This document shows, in pieces, positions 18,025 through 28,171 of a stretch of DNA of 64,000 nt; positions within the stretch are counted from its first letter, which is position 1; each line of letters opens with the position of its first letter. Made by a program: the position numbers and the translations under genes. Source of the DNA: Fastidiosipila sp963510375 (GTDB lineage: Bacteria > Bacillota > Clostridia > Saccharofermentanales > Fastidiosipilaceae). The notes under the pieces were generated by a model. It saw nothing but the letters and a program-made list of their open reading frames with translations, had not been told where the DNA came from and did no database searches. Location: positions 75,514 through 139,513 of the forward strand of contig CAUPES010000002.1 in assembly GCA_963510375.1 (NCBI GenBank), in the 5' to 3' direction.

Positions 18025-18906
18025 TTGGATATATTAAAAAAATTTAAAAGATTAATTTTAATAAAATTAAATAAATTCACTTCTCATTCAAATAATTTAG
18101 AGCGTGTTAAAAAAAATTCTAAAGCATCTAAATTTAGTAGCAGTAAAATATCTTTTATTCTAGCTTCATTTTCTGCAGTATTGTTAATTGCTTTAATTTT
18201 GCTGTTAGCCCATAAAAATTTACAAGCTCAAATAAGGATAAAGGAAGAACCTTTGAATAGATTAAAAGAGCTACAAAAAGAAATTACTGCTAAAGAGGAA
18301 CAAAAGAAAAAGCTGGAGCAAGAGAACGCAAACTTAAACAAAGAATTTGAAGAAGTAAGAGATGTTAAAATTCAAAATATTAAATCTGAATCCACTGAGT
18401 TAAAACGTCTGATCAGTGAGTATGATATGGTATTAAGTATTGCAGGTATGAAAATCTTTAAAGGGCAAGGAATTAGGGTTACTTTAGCAGATAAAGAAGG
18501 AATAGCTTATGATTCTACAACTGATGCAAGTGAAATTGTTCATGATGGTGATTTGAGGATAATTGTTGAATTTTTTAAGGCGAATTATTTTGATGCAATT
18601 GCTGTAAATGGTGAAAGAATTTCTCCGATGAGTCCTTTGCTGTGTACAGGTCCATCAGTTCTTGTAAATAGAGTTTATCACTCTTCACCTTTTATAATTG
18701 AAGCTGGTTTAAAGGAAGCGGCTGAGTTGGAAAGTATTTTTAAACAGATGCAAGATCAACAGTTTTTTAAATCAATAAAAGATAGAGGTCTTAAATTAGA
18801 AATTGAATTAGTTGAAGATTTGCAACTAAGTCCAATGCAAGATGAAATATATATAAATTCACAGGTTGATAGACTTGGAGGGTATGATAATGAAATCAAG
18901 AAATAA
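18025..18906 (+). CDS. DUF881 membrane protein (first copy)
   Basis: 293 aa: basic N-terminus, one membrane segment (about 43-66 of this frame), an extracytoplasmic coiled coil (about 75-120), then a DUF881 domain with the GQGIRVTLAD, HDGDLRIIVEFFKAN, AIAVNGERISPMSPLLCTGPSVLVN series. TTG 18025 is chosen because GAGGAG (18011-18016) has 8-nt spacing to it; the ATG at 18007 lies before that site. Such proteins often sit in cell-division or envelope neighbourhoods; the function is unknown. It overlaps the next DUF881 gene by 17 bp. Confidence 0.82.
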   Translation: MDILKKFKRLILIKLNKFTSHSNNLERVKKNSKASKFSSSKISFILASFSAVLLIALILLLAHKNLQAQIRIKEEPLNRLKELQKEITAKEEQKKKLEQENANLNKEFEEVRDVKIQNIKSESTELKRLISEYDMVLSIAGMKIFKGQGIRVTLADKEGIAYDSTTDASEIVHDGDLRIIVEFFKANYFDAIAVNGERISPMSPLLCTGPSVLVNRVYHSSPFIIEAGLKEAAELESIFKQMQDQQFFKSIKDRGLKLEIELVEDLQLSPMQDEIYINSQVDRLGGYDNEIKK

Positions 18907-19651
18907 ATTAATTGCTAATATCTTGTTAGTTGTAATAAGTATAATACTGGGAGTCTTGATAGCTTGGCAAATGAAGAATATAAATTCTTTAGAAGGCTCT
19001 ACTATTTTTGGCAATACAAGTCAAGCTGACTTGCAAGAAAAAATTCAACAGTTAAATATTGTTAATGCTGAACTTGCTCAAAGAAATGCAGAATATAAGG
19101 AAAGTCTGCAAAAGTTTATTGAACTAGGTGACGATGAAAATGCGCAGCGTAAATATTATCAAGATCAACTTATTAGAGCCAAGACGTATGCTGGTTTAAC
19201 AGATGTTAAAGGACCTGGAGCTATTATTAGTTTAGATACCAGTGCTAAAGATGCTGAAATTAGTGTGTCATCTTTGTTGGTTATTGTAAATTCTCTTAAA
19301 GCTAATGGTGCTTATGCTATCTCTATAAACGGTGAGAGAGTTGTTGCTTTAACAGAAATTAGTGCAACTGGAAGCGGTGAAAATGCAAAAATAATAATGA
19401 ACGGTACTAATATTACAAGTCCTACAGGCTATGAAATATCTATAATTGGAGAAGTGAAAAAATTACAAGATTATTATAGATTTTCTAGTCAAATTTGGAA
19501 CCACTTGCAAAGTCAGGGTGTCGTTGTAAATATGGAGTATCCACAAGAAGTTAAAATTCCAGCATTGTCTGAAAATAGTCCGGCATATAGACAAAATTTA
19601 TTAGAAATTGTACCTAAAGACAATACGAATGGTAGCAACTTGGAAAAATAA
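18890..19651 (+). CDS. DUF881 membrane protein (second copy)
   Basis: 253 aa: one N-terminal membrane segment (about 6-27), coiled coil (~45-85) and a DUF881 domain with VKGPGAIISLDTS, VIVNSLKANGAYAISINGERVVALTEI and GYEISIIGEV. ATG 18890 is chosen because GGAGGG (18877-18882) is 7 nt upstream; two earlier in-frame starts are too close to or before it. It overlaps the previous paralogue, so the two are co-translated and perhaps form a hetero-complex (inference). Confidence 0.82.
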   Translation: MKSRNKLIANILLVVISIILGVLIAWQMKNINSLEGSTIFGNTSQADLQEKIQQLNIVNAELAQRNAEYKESLQKFIELGDDENAQRKYYQDQLIRAKTYAGLTDVKGPGAIISLDTSAKDAEISVSSLLVIVNSLKANGAYAISINGERVVALTEISATGSGENAKIIMNGTNITSPTGYEISIIGEVKKLQDYYRFSSQIWNHLQSQGVVVNMEYPQEVKIPALSENSPAYRQNLLEIVPKDNTNGSNLEK

Positions 19652-19723
19652 TATAATTTTTGTGTAAAACATTAACTTATTGCTATAAGAGAGCTTTTTA
19701 CTAGCTTAGAAGGAGATTTGAAT

Positions 19724-20713
19724 TTGGAAAAAATAATACGTATAGATGAACAGAATATAATTCAAAGCATTATTGGTGTTAACAATAAGAATGCTAAAGC
19801 AATTGAGAATTATTTAAATGTCATTATTGAACCAAATCTACTGGGGATAAAAATAATCGCTGAAACTGAAGAAGAATTAGACTTAGCTGATAAAATAGTT
19901 AGCAAAATGCTACATATATCCAAAAATAAAGGAGAAGTAGATGAACAGCTGGCAAATTATTTAGCCGGAATGAGCAAGGAGCAGAGACAAAATATTGCAG
20001 TTTACAACCCTGACTGGATTGGACTCAATGCAAAAGGTAAGGCAGTGGTGTCTAAAACTTTGGGACAAAGTAAATACATAGAGGCAATACGTAATAATAC
20101 AGTTACTTTTGCAATTGGGCCTGCAGGTACAGGCAAAACTTATTTAGCAGTTGCAATGGCAGTTCAAGCATTTAAAAATGAAGAAGTCGATAGAATAATT
20201 CTAACAAGACCAGCTGTTGAAGCAGGTGAGAACTTAGGATTTTTACCAGGAGATTTACAGACTAAAGTTGACCCTTATATGAGACCTCTGTATGATGCTT
20301 TGGCAGATTTGATGGGATACGAAACTTATACCTTAAATATGGAAAGAGGGTTAATAGAAGTTTCTCCATTAGCTTATATGCGTGGTAGAACTCTTGATAA
20401 CTCTTATATAATTCTAGATGAAGCTCAGAACACAACTCCGGAACAGATGAAAATGTTTTTGACTAGATTGGGCTATGATTCTAAAATTGTAGTAACTGGT
20501 GATGCTACGCAAATTGACTTACCTAGAAATCAACGTTCGGGTCTAATTCATGCTCAAAAAGTTCTTAAAAATGTTAAAGGAATGTCATTTGTAGAGCTAG
20601 ATGAGAGTGATGTAATGCGCAATCCGATTGTTCAAAGTATAATTAAGGCATATGATAAATATGATAAAAACTTTGAGACAAAGAAACAAAAGAGAAAAGA
20701 TGTTGAGCAATAG
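19724..20713 (+). CDS. phoH: PhoH-family ATPase (PhoL-type)
   Basis: 329 aa. N-terminal KH-like region (about 10-75), then the PhoH P-loop domain with GPAGTGKTYLA (132 onward), TRPAVEAGENLGFLPGD, and Walker B ILDEAQNTTPEQMKMFLTR with VTGDATQIDLP. The family is genetically associated with ybeY and rRNA maturation; here only pgpH lies between it and the YbeY-Era gene. Start TTG 19724 has AAGGAG with 8-nt spacing; TTG 19718 is only 2 nt from it. Confidence 0.93.
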   Translation: MEKIIRIDEQNIIQSIIGVNNKNAKAIENYLNVIIEPNLLGIKIIAETEEELDLADKIVSKMLHISKNKGEVDEQLANYLAGMSKEQRQNIAVYNPDWIGLNAKGKAVVSKTLGQSKYIEAIRNNTVTFAIGPAGTGKTYLAVAMAVQAFKNEEVDRIILTRPAVEAGENLGFLPGDLQTKVDPYMRPLYDALADLMGYETYTLNMERGLIEVSPLAYMRGRTLDNSYIILDEAQNTTPEQMKMFLTRLGYDSKIVVTGDATQIDLPRNQRSGLIHAQKVLKNVKGMSFVELDESDVMRNPIVQSIIKAYDKYDKNFETKKQKRKDVEQ

Positions 20714-20814
20714 ATTTTAATAAATTAAATATAAAATATTATTATTGATTTTTAAGATTAAAAGTTTTTGATTTAGCTTTATAATATAAACAGTAGAACA
20801 AAAGGAGTAAATAA

Positions 20815-23040
20815 GTGAGAGGTAAATTTAATTTAAGTAGTTTTTTAATGTTTTTATTAACTGTACTTATATCTTTTGCAGTTCTATTTGTTTTATACTC
20901 AGCTACTATACCCAAGAAATATGATTTAGCTGTTGGAGATAAAGCACCAGAAAATATTATATCTTCGAGGGCAATAGTTAATAAAGAAGCAAGTCACCAA
21001 AGAGCATTAGAGCAAGCTCAACAAGTTCCTGATGTTTTCGTAAGATCTGAGGCTTTATCAGATGAAAGTATGCGCAAGTTAAATGCATTTTTTGATACTA
21101 TCGACAAGTATCGCTCAACACTTTATATTGAAAAAATTGAAAAAGATACGGGTGAATCTGCTAATGAAAATGAATCTTTGGAAGCAGAAAATATAGATAA
21201 TGAATCCAGTAAGTTAAAAAATAAGAATTCAGAAACTGCTGTTCCAACTAATAAAAAAGAGTATAAAGGCAGGATACCTAGCGATAGTGAAATCAATGAA
21301 GCTACACAAAAAATAACTGAAGAGTTGCAAAACGAAAAAAAATTAGATGTTGAGGACTCGATAATCGATGCATTTTTGAGAACTAATCCATCTATCTATG
21401 CGGCTGTTAAAAATAATGCAATTAATATTGCAAAAGCTATTATGCTTGGGGAGCATGACAATACTAGTCTTTTGGTTAGTATAACGAGCAGAGTAAACAC
21501 TTTAATTGAGAGCAATTCTTATTATAAAAATGAATATAACCCAATTTCTACATTATTAAGAGCTATATTAAAACCTAATATGATATTTGATGAAGTAGCA
21601 ACCAAGGCAGCGAAAGAATCAACCTATAATAGAATTTATAATGATCCTGTCTTAATTCCTGCTGGTAATACTATTGTCAATAAAGGTGAAACAATAACTT
21701 CAGAAAAATATCAAATGCTAGACGATTTAGCATTAATAGAGAAAAATAGTATAGATTGGGCTACACTTAGCTCGCTAATTTTGCTTTATGCATTGGTAGT
21801 ATTTTTAATGTGGGTCTACTTTAGATATCAAGAAAATTTGAATTTGAGAACATATAATGATTGGGCTGTATTGTTGACAATATTGCTCTCTACATTCTTC
21901 GCATCGACTTATTTGTCTGGTATATCTCCTTTAATTCTGCCGGTCTATTTTGTATCAATATTAATAGCATCTTATTTCGGATTAAAAGCAGCGTTAGTAT
22001 TAGGTTTATCTCTAGTTCTGTTACTATTACCGGTAACTCAGATGAACCTACAGTATTTATTTATAGCTATCTTAGGAAATATATGCTCAGCCTTAATAGC
22101 ATCAGCTTCGAATTCCAGACAGAATAATACTTTAACAATTATAGGAACTACGGCAACTAACTTTGTGGCGTCTATTTTATATTCTTCATTAATACAACAT
22201 AGTACATATATTATGTTGCAGAACGCTATTTTAGCAGCTTTGGCTGGTTTCCTTTCAGCTGTTTTAGCTATAGGTGTAGCACCTATAGTTGAGCTATTCT
22301 TAAGTACAGTTGCTCCTACAAGATTGATAGATTTAGCAAATGCTAACCATCCACTATTGAAGCGTCTGTTCCTAGAAGCTCCAGCAACATATCAACATAG
22401 TATGATGGTGGCTAATCTAGCAGAAGCGGCAGCGGAGAGAATTGGTATAGATACTTTGTTAGCAAGGGTTGGAGCTTATTATCATGATGTTGGTAAATTA
22501 TGGAATCCACAAATGTATACTGAAAATCAAGGTAATTTTAATCCGCACTCACTATTAATGACCAAAGAAAGTACTAGAATTATTTTCAAGCATGTTAAAT
22601 TTGGTCAAACTATAGCGAGAGAATATGGTTTGCCAGAAACAGTAGTAGAGTTTATTCAACAACATCATGGTACAACAATTTTGCAGTATTTCTACACACA
22701 AGCGTGTGATGAAGCAGAAGAGATGGGAATACCTCTACCGGCAACGAATGAGTTCAGGTATCCTGGTCCGAGTCCAATATGTAAGGAAATTGCCGTTGTT
22801 ATGCTAGCAGATACGGTAGAAGCAGCAATGAAATCAACAGGATTAACAGACATTGATGAAGTTGAGAAATTAATTAGAAAACTTGTCAGAGGTAAGGTTG
22901 ATCAAGATCAATTAGTAAATTCTGGTCTTTCATTTAAAGATGTAGAGCAGATCATGAATGCCTTTATCCATGTATACGAAGGCTTATTACACGAAAGGGT
23001 TAAATATCCAGATGATACTAGAATTAAACAAGCAAATTAA
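20815..23040 (+). CDS. pgpH: PgpH-type 7TM-HD c-di-AMP phosphodiesterase
   Basis: 741 aa. One N-terminal membrane helix, an extracytoplasmic 7TMR-HDED region (about 35-300, with an acidic low-complexity stretch near 100-150), seven membrane helices (~315-505) and a cytosolic HD domain: HD pair at residues 557-558 in YYHDVGKL, then HH in QQHHGTT. In Listeria PgpH hydrolyses c-di-AMP, so a role in c-di-AMP turnover is inferred. Start is GTG 20815 with AAAAGGAG upstream. The yqfF/pgpH-ybeY-era order is conserved in Bacillota. The end overlaps the next gene by 29 bp. Confidence 0.9.
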   Translation: MRGKFNLSSFLMFLLTVLISFAVLFVLYSATIPKKYDLAVGDKAPENIISSRAIVNKEASHQRALEQAQQVPDVFVRSEALSDESMRKLNAFFDTIDKYRSTLYIEKIEKDTGESANENESLEAENIDNESSKLKNKNSETAVPTNKKEYKGRIPSDSEINEATQKITEELQNEKKLDVEDSIIDAFLRTNPSIYAAVKNNAINIAKAIMLGEHDNTSLLVSITSRVNTLIESNSYYKNEYNPISTLLRAILKPNMIFDEVATKAAKESTYNRIYNDPVLIPAGNTIVNKGETITSEKYQMLDDLALIEKNSIDWATLSSLILLYALVVFLMWVYFRYQENLNLRTYNDWAVLLTILLSTFFASTYLSGISPLILPVYFVSILIASYFGLKAALVLGLSLVLLLLPVTQMNLQYLFIAILGNICSALIASASNSRQNNTLTIIGTTATNFVASILYSSLIQHSTYIMLQNAILAALAGFLSAVLAIGVAPIVELFLSTVAPTRLIDLANANHPLLKRLFLEAPATYQHSMMVANLAEAAAERIGIDTLLARVGAYYHDVGKLWNPQMYTENQGNFNPHSLLMTKESTRIIFKHVKFGQTIAREYGLPETVVEFIQQHHGTTILQYFYTQACDEAEEMGIPLPATNEFRYPGPSPICKEIAVVMLADTVEAAMKSTGLTDIDEVEKLIRKLVRGKVDQDQLVNSGLSFKDVEQIMNAFIHVYEGLLHERVKYPDDTRIKQAN

Positions 23041-24661
23041 TAAGTATGATATTGATTTTATTTTTCCTTATATAAAAGAGGCATTAACTTATGCTCAGAA
23101 AAAAGTTATTTCAGAAAATTATAGCCTTTTAGAATTAGCTGAGATATTACCTGAAAATATAGAGTCAGATGATTTTGATTTTTTTCTAAATGTGAGTTTT
23201 GTAGATGAAGAAACTATAAAAAATCTCAATAGGGAAAATAGAAATATTGATAGTGTTACAGATGTTTTGTCTTTTCCAGCTTTGGATATGGATTTAGGTA
23301 AATTTTCAAATCTTGCAGAATATGATTTCGTACCAACTTTTGAATATGATGAAGAAGCAGAGAGTGATTTTGTTGAAAACCAAGATGTAGATTATATCTT
23401 AAATCTTGGAGATGTAATTATTTGTGTTGAAAGAGCGATTGAACAAGCTGAAGAATATGGTCATTCGCTTACAAGGGAGATGACCTTCCTTGCTTTACAT
23501 GGTTTATTACACGTAATGGGTTATGATCATGAAGAATCTAGAAGTACAGAAGAATTGATGTTTAGATTACAAGATGAGATTTTGAATGACGTTAATATTA
23601 CTAGAGATATTCAGGACCAAAAGAAAGTTGAATTGCAAAGTTCTTATTCTAATTTAAATCATTCTGCTTATAGTCAAGTGTCATATGATAATGACTTAGA
23701 ATTTGAAGAAGACTTTAATACTGATTTTAAAACTGGGTACGTAGCAATTTTAGGTAGACCTAATGCAGGGAAATCTACTTTACTAAATAATTTATCAGGG
23801 AATGTTTTAGCTATAACCTCACCTAAAGCCAAGACCACTAGACATAATATTAAAACAGTTTTGGATGATGGTGAAAGTCAGATGATATTTATTGATACTC
23901 CAGGTATTCAGAGAGCTAATAATAAGTTAGAACGTTATATGGCTAGTTCAGCTTGGGGAGCATTAGAACTTGCTGATGTAGTGCTGTTACTTGTGGATCC
24001 TAGAAGAGGAGGTATTACAGAGGTAGAGCAGACAGCTTGCAAAAAAGCTGAAGAATTAGGTTTGCCATTAATATTAGTTTTAAGTAAGACTGATATAGCT
24101 AACAAAGAAAAAATGCTTCCTTTAATAAAGGAATACACAGATAAATTTAACTTTGTAGATGTTGTACCGATATCCTCAAATAAAAATGACAATATAGATG
24201 TACTCTTGGCGGTAATAAAAGAGCATTTGCCAATAAGACCTAGGATTTATACAGAAGATGCATATACAGATCAATCAGAGAAAGCTTTAGCAGCAGAATA
24301 TATAAGGGAAGAAATTTTGAACTTGCTTTATCAGGAAGTGCCTCATGATGTAGCAGTTAATATAGATAAATTTACTGAAAAAAATAACTACCAAGGCGAA
24401 AGAAGTTTAGTCATTGTTGAAGCTACAATCTTAGTAAATAAGCCTAGTCAAAAAGGGGTTATCTTAGGTAAATCTGGTCGTATGCTTAAGAGAATTGGTA
24501 GTAATGTAAGGCAAAAACTTGAGGACCTTTATGAAGCAAAGGTTTATCTTGAGTTATTTGTTAGAGTGCAAAAAAACTGGAAAAATGCAGATAATGTTTT
24601 AAAAGATCTTGGTTACACAGAAGGTGGAAATGGGCCAGCAGAAGTGGACATAATTCAATAG
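23012..24661 (+). CDS. ybeY-era: YbeY endoribonuclease-Era GTPase fusion protein
   Basis: 549 aa, one uninterrupted frame. Residues ~1-200 are YbeY: SVTDVLSFP, and zinc-binding HGLLHVMGYDH with His163, His167 and His173, plus an acidic insertion (about 97-128). An acidic, Ser/Tyr-rich linker (~205-240) leads to Era: G1 GRPNAGKST (248-256), G3 DTPG, G4 SKTD, then a KH domain with KSGRMLKRIG. YbeY matures rRNA and acts in ribosome quality control; Era is a 30S assembly GTPase that binds the 3' end of 16S rRNA. The ATG at 23012 is the plausible start (AAAGGG 12 nt upstream). See findings. Confidence 0.9.
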   Translation: MILELNKQINKYDIDFIFPYIKEALTYAQKKVISENYSLLELAEILPENIESDDFDFFLNVSFVDEETIKNLNRENRNIDSVTDVLSFPALDMDLGKFSNLAEYDFVPTFEYDEEAESDFVENQDVDYILNLGDVIICVERAIEQAEEYGHSLTREMTFLALHGLLHVMGYDHEESRSTEELMFRLQDEILNDVNITRDIQDQKKVELQSSYSNLNHSAYSQVSYDNDLEFEEDFNTDFKTGYVAILGRPNAGKSTLLNNLSGNVLAITSPKAKTTRHNIKTVLDDGESQMIFIDTPGIQRANNKLERYMASSAWGALELADVVLLLVDPRRGGITEVEQTACKKAEELGLPLILVLSKTDIANKEKMLPLIKEYTDKFNFVDVVPISSNKNDNIDVLLAVIKEHLPIRPRIYTEDAYTDQSEKALAAEYIREEILNLLYQEVPHDVAVNIDKFTEKNNYQGERSLVIVEATILVNKPSQKGVILGKSGRMLKRIGSNVRQKLEDLYEAKVYLELFVRVQKNWKNADNVLKDLGYTEGGNGPAEVDIIQ

Positions 24662-24736
24662 TCTTTTATAGTGTGATAATATTTTTCTAGAATTTTAATT
24701 ATAAGAAAATGAAATTAGAAAGGATTATATTTTTAT

Positions 24737-25516
24737 ATGGCTAATGTCAAAGTAAAAGGTATTATAATCAAAATGACTAATTTCAAAGATTATGATAAAT
24801 ATATTAGTGTTTTAACTCAAGATTTAGGCCTTATCTCTGTATATTGTAAAAGTATTAGACGTCCGAAAAATAGACTTAATAGTTTCTGTCAGCTGTTCAG
24901 CTTTAATGAGTTTGAGTTGTTCTATAATAAAGAACGTTATAGCTTAGACGATGCATCTAGTATGCAAACCTTTAAGGCAATTCAGAAAGATATTTATCTA
25001 TTAACAGCGAGCTCAGAAATTGCTGAAATATTGTTAGATAACCTGCCACAAGGTGATAAATTTTTAGACGATTTTAATTTTTATGAATTTTTGTTACGTT
25101 GTCTTTATGAATTCGAAAAGGGTGAAAAAGATCCCCGTTTTATCAGTAACGTTGCAGAATTTAAGTTGTGCTGTGAGCTAGGGTATAAGCCAATATTGGA
25201 CATGTGTTTCTATTGCAAAAGAGATTTAAGCAATAATGATGATATAGTATTTTTTGATGTTGAGAATGCTAGGCTCTATTGTGTACAACATGCACACGAT
25301 GTAATTTCTAATAGAAAAAGTAATTCTTGCTATAGAATAAGTCCTGCGCTTTTGGCAGCAATTAGATATATAGTAAAATCTGAAAGTAGTAAAGTATTTT
25401 CTTTTAAGCTCGGAGATATAGTCTTGCAAGAGTTGGGTATATTCACTAAGCATTATTTATCTGAGCACTTTACAAAAAATTATGATAAATTGGCAGAGCT
25501 AGATATGTTTTTTTAG
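24737..25516 (+). CDS. recO: DNA repair protein RecO
   Basis: Recombination mediator that works with RecF/RecR to load RecA. 259 aa: N-terminal OB fold (about 3-80), helical domain, and a zinc-binding segment (CFYC at about 157-160 and a further Cys in RLYCVQH). The usual position after era is kept. RBS AAGGA is 13 nt from ATG 24737, rather far. The stop is only 1 nt from the stop of the converging helicase gene, so both genes terminate in each other's coding region or without a separate hairpin. Confidence 0.9.
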   Translation: MANVKVKGIIIKMTNFKDYDKYISVLTQDLGLISVYCKSIRRPKNRLNSFCQLFSFNEFELFYNKERYSLDDASSMQTFKAIQKDIYLLTASSEIAEILLDNLPQGDKFLDDFNFYEFLLRCLYEFEKGEKDPRFISNVAEFKLCCELGYKPILDMCFYCKRDLSNNDDIVFFDVENARLYCVQHAHDVISNRKSNSCYRISPALLAAIRYIVKSESSKVFSFKLGDIVLQELGIFTKHYLSEHFTKNYDKLAELDMFF

Positions 25517-25517
25517 T

Positions 25518-28142
25518 TTAATTTTTAGAACCTAATAATTCTTTTAGTTCAGCTATATTATTTGCTATTTCTATTTCCCAATCCTCAGGTAACAATTGTC
25601 GATATTGAGGTTTGTTATAACGTTCATCAATAAGCAAGATAAATCCTGTATCTGTTTCAGAACGTATAAGTCTACCAGCAGCTTGAAGTATTTTACTTAT
25701 TGCTGGATAAAGATAAGCGAAGTTGAAGCCGTTGTGAAATTTATAATCATAATATTCTGACATAATATTCCTTTCAGGACTAACTTGAGGAATTCCAACA
25801 CTGACAATTGATACTCCTGTTAAAGTATCACCAACAAGGTCAATTCCTTCACCAAAAATTCCACCAAGTACAACAATCCCAACTACGATTTTATCTGGGT
25901 CTGGTTTGGCAAACTTATCTAAGAACTTTTGACGATCACTTTGACTCATGTTTCGCTCTTGTTCTACCCAAAGTATATTTCTACCCTTCAAGATTTTCTT
26001 AAGTAGAGGAACAACAAGATCTATATAAGCAAAAGAGGGGAAATAGACAAATTGTTGGCCGCCTTTAAGAAGAATAGACAAAGCGAGAGCTTTAGCAACT
26101 TGTGCAGCGCTAGCTTTTCTATCCTTATATGTTGTTTTGGCATAGTCTGCTATAAATACCTCAAGATTTTCTGGTGGGAAAGGAGAGTACAAACTTAAAG
26201 TATTAGGTCGGTTATCTCGTTCACTCCCACAAAAGTTATACGCAAAGTACTCTATTGGAGTTAAGGTAGCTGAGAAGAAGACAGCAGCATGTTTATTTAT
26301 ATAAGTTTTGCTGATTTCGGTAGAGGTATCTAAACAAATTAATTTTAAATAAATAGTGTTTTTGAATTTTCTAGCACAAGCTATATAAGCATCGCTCCAA
26401 AATTCGTCTGTTATCCTAGTGAAAAATTTAACTTCACCAATTATTTCTACTAGTTTTCGATGAGCTTTGGGATCTATAATATCTTCCAAAAAAATCCTAG
26501 CATGTTGCACCCAGGCCAGTAAAGCTTCGTTTAAATTACTTAGCTTAGAGTTTGTAGCACGAAAGTTCTCAGCTTGTACGGTTCTTAGATCTTTAGGCGT
26601 ATCAGCATGCTTAGAATCTAACTCAAGTTTATCAAAACCATCCTCGCCTTCAATAATTGCTTGATCAAGTTTGCTTAAATAATTAATTATATATTCATTG
26701 TATGAAAATAGTCTCATGTTCTCATTAGGTAAAAGAGTTTTAACATAATTAAAATCTTCTTTATCTAATGTAGAAGAATACATATCTCTAGATCTATCAA
26801 TCAAATTATGAGCTTCATCTATAAGAACAATTTGGGACTGTGCTTGTTTAGAAAAATAACGCTCAAGTTGAATTCTAGGGTTGAAAACATGATTGTAATC
26901 ACAAATGATTATGTCACAGTGTAAAGATACATCTAAACTTAATTCAAAAGCGCAAACTTTGTGTTTTTCAGAAATTTTCTTAATTATTTCGGCATTTAAA
27001 TCCTGAATGGGCCAGAGATCTTCCAGGGCATCTGGTAAATTGTCGTAGTAGTTTAATGAATATGGACAGTCTGTTGATTCTTTATGATATGGGCAAATTT
27101 GTTCTTTAGCCATTAATGTTATAGATCGAAGAAAAAGACCAGAGTTCCTACGCAAATCTTCAATTGCAGTTTCAGCAGCTATCCTAGTAGAAGTTTTAGC
27201 TGTTAAATAGAATATATGCTCAAATTTATGATTAGGTAATTGTTTAATGGCAGGGTAAAGGACAGAGATTGTTTTACCAGTTCCTGTTGGAGCTTGAGCA
27301 ATTAATGGTGTTATAGTTTGAATATTTCTATAAACTTCATCAATTAAATCTTCTTGACCAGAACGTATTTGCGAATAAGGAAAATCCATATTTTCAATAC
27401 TTAAATCTCGGCGATTCTCACGTTCTTTAATACTAAGAGCCATGTTCATGTATTTATTACATGTTTCGATAAACCAGGATTCTAAATTTTCCCAGTTAAT
27501 ATACTTGAATTTAAAATCACATTCTAAAGTTTCAATAGAAACGTAGGCTAGAGCATAAGGAATTGAGTCTGGAACTTCTTTACCAGCTTTGATTTTTTCA
27601 CTCCAGTACATGTAAGTGTAAATTTTTGATTGTAGCCAATGAATTTTCTCGCCCTCATAAGGTATCTCGTTAAGTGGTCGGTTAACAGTTTTAACTTCAA
27701 TAATAAAATCTTCTTCAGGATTTTCATCAAAGTTAAAAAAACTAATATTATTTTTATCATGAATAGGCTGCAACAGTAGATCTGCACGCCCTGATACTTC
27801 GAGAGCGTCAATTGAAAAAGATTTTTGCTGAGAAATGAAAGTGGAATTTTCAATATTGGTATTATTTGTAAAATTATATGTACAGTCTAGTTTTACTTCG
27901 GAATTTATATCATAATTTCTAAACTCTGCTTTTATCTTGTTTGCAAAAGCTTGATGTGTTCGAGTACCTTCTCTAGCACTTAAACTGGAGTAGTTAATCT
28001 GATTAATGCTTCCGCTTCGATAAAGAGTTTCAACTAAATTTCGTGCTGCTACGTGAATAGTATTTTTCTCGTAGGAGTTTTTACTAGTACCTTGTGTGTT
28101 GTTACTAAAAGTGTTTTCAAATTTAGTTAAATTATTTTTCAA
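25518..28142 (-). CDS. XPD/DinG-like superfamily 2 helicase with N-terminal PD-(D/E)XK-like domain
   Basis: 874 aa. Residues ~60-230 carry a nuclease-like pattern: REGTRTHQ, GRADLLLQ and IIEVKTV (an ExK motif), as in PD-(D/E)XK folds. The helicase follows: Walker A APTGTGKT (284-291), cysteines in QICPYHK and DCPYS and KVCAFELS that suit an XPD-type Fe-S cluster, DEAH box (LIDEAH), and C-terminal motifs GIFGEGIDLVGD and QAAGRLIRS (motif VI). Likely a 5'-3' DNA repair helicase; nuclease activity is inferred. TTG 28142 is chosen over TTG 28166 because AGAAAGGA lies between them. Confidence 0.85.
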   Translation of the reverse strand: MKNNLTKFENTFSNNTQGTSKNSYEKNTIHVAARNLVETLYRSGSINQINYSSLSAREGTRTHQAFANKIKAEFRNYDINSEVKLDCTYNFTNNTNIENSTFISQQKSFSIDALEVSGRADLLLQPIHDKNNISFFNFDENPEEDFIIEVKTVNRPLNEIPYEGEKIHWLQSKIYTYMYWSEKIKAGKEVPDSIPYALAYVSIETLECDFKFKYINWENLESWFIETCNKYMNMALSIKERENRRDLSIENMDFPYSQIRSGQEDLIDEVYRNIQTITPLIAQAPTGTGKTISVLYPAIKQLPNHKFEHIFYLTAKTSTRIAAETAIEDLRRNSGLFLRSITLMAKEQICPYHKESTDCPYSLNYYDNLPDALEDLWPIQDLNAEIIKKISEKHKVCAFELSLDVSLHCDIIICDYNHVFNPRIQLERYFSKQAQSQIVLIDEAHNLIDRSRDMYSSTLDKEDFNYVKTLLPNENMRLFSYNEYIINYLSKLDQAIIEGEDGFDKLELDSKHADTPKDLRTVQAENFRATNSKLSNLNEALLAWVQHARIFLEDIIDPKAHRKLVEIIGEVKFFTRITDEFWSDAYIACARKFKNTIYLKLICLDTSTEISKTYINKHAAVFFSATLTPIEYFAYNFCGSERDNRPNTLSLYSPFPPENLEVFIADYAKTTYKDRKASAAQVAKALALSILLKGGQQFVYFPSFAYIDLVVPLLKKILKGRNILWVEQERNMSQSDRQKFLDKFAKPDPDKIVVGIVVLGGIFGEGIDLVGDTLTGVSIVSVGIPQVSPERNIMSEYYDYKFHNGFNFAYLYPAISKILQAAGRLIRSETDTGFILLIDERYNKPQYRQLLPEDWEIEIANNIAELKELLGSKN

Positions 28143-28171
28143 AGTTTTTCCTTTCTTTAATATCAATTAAA

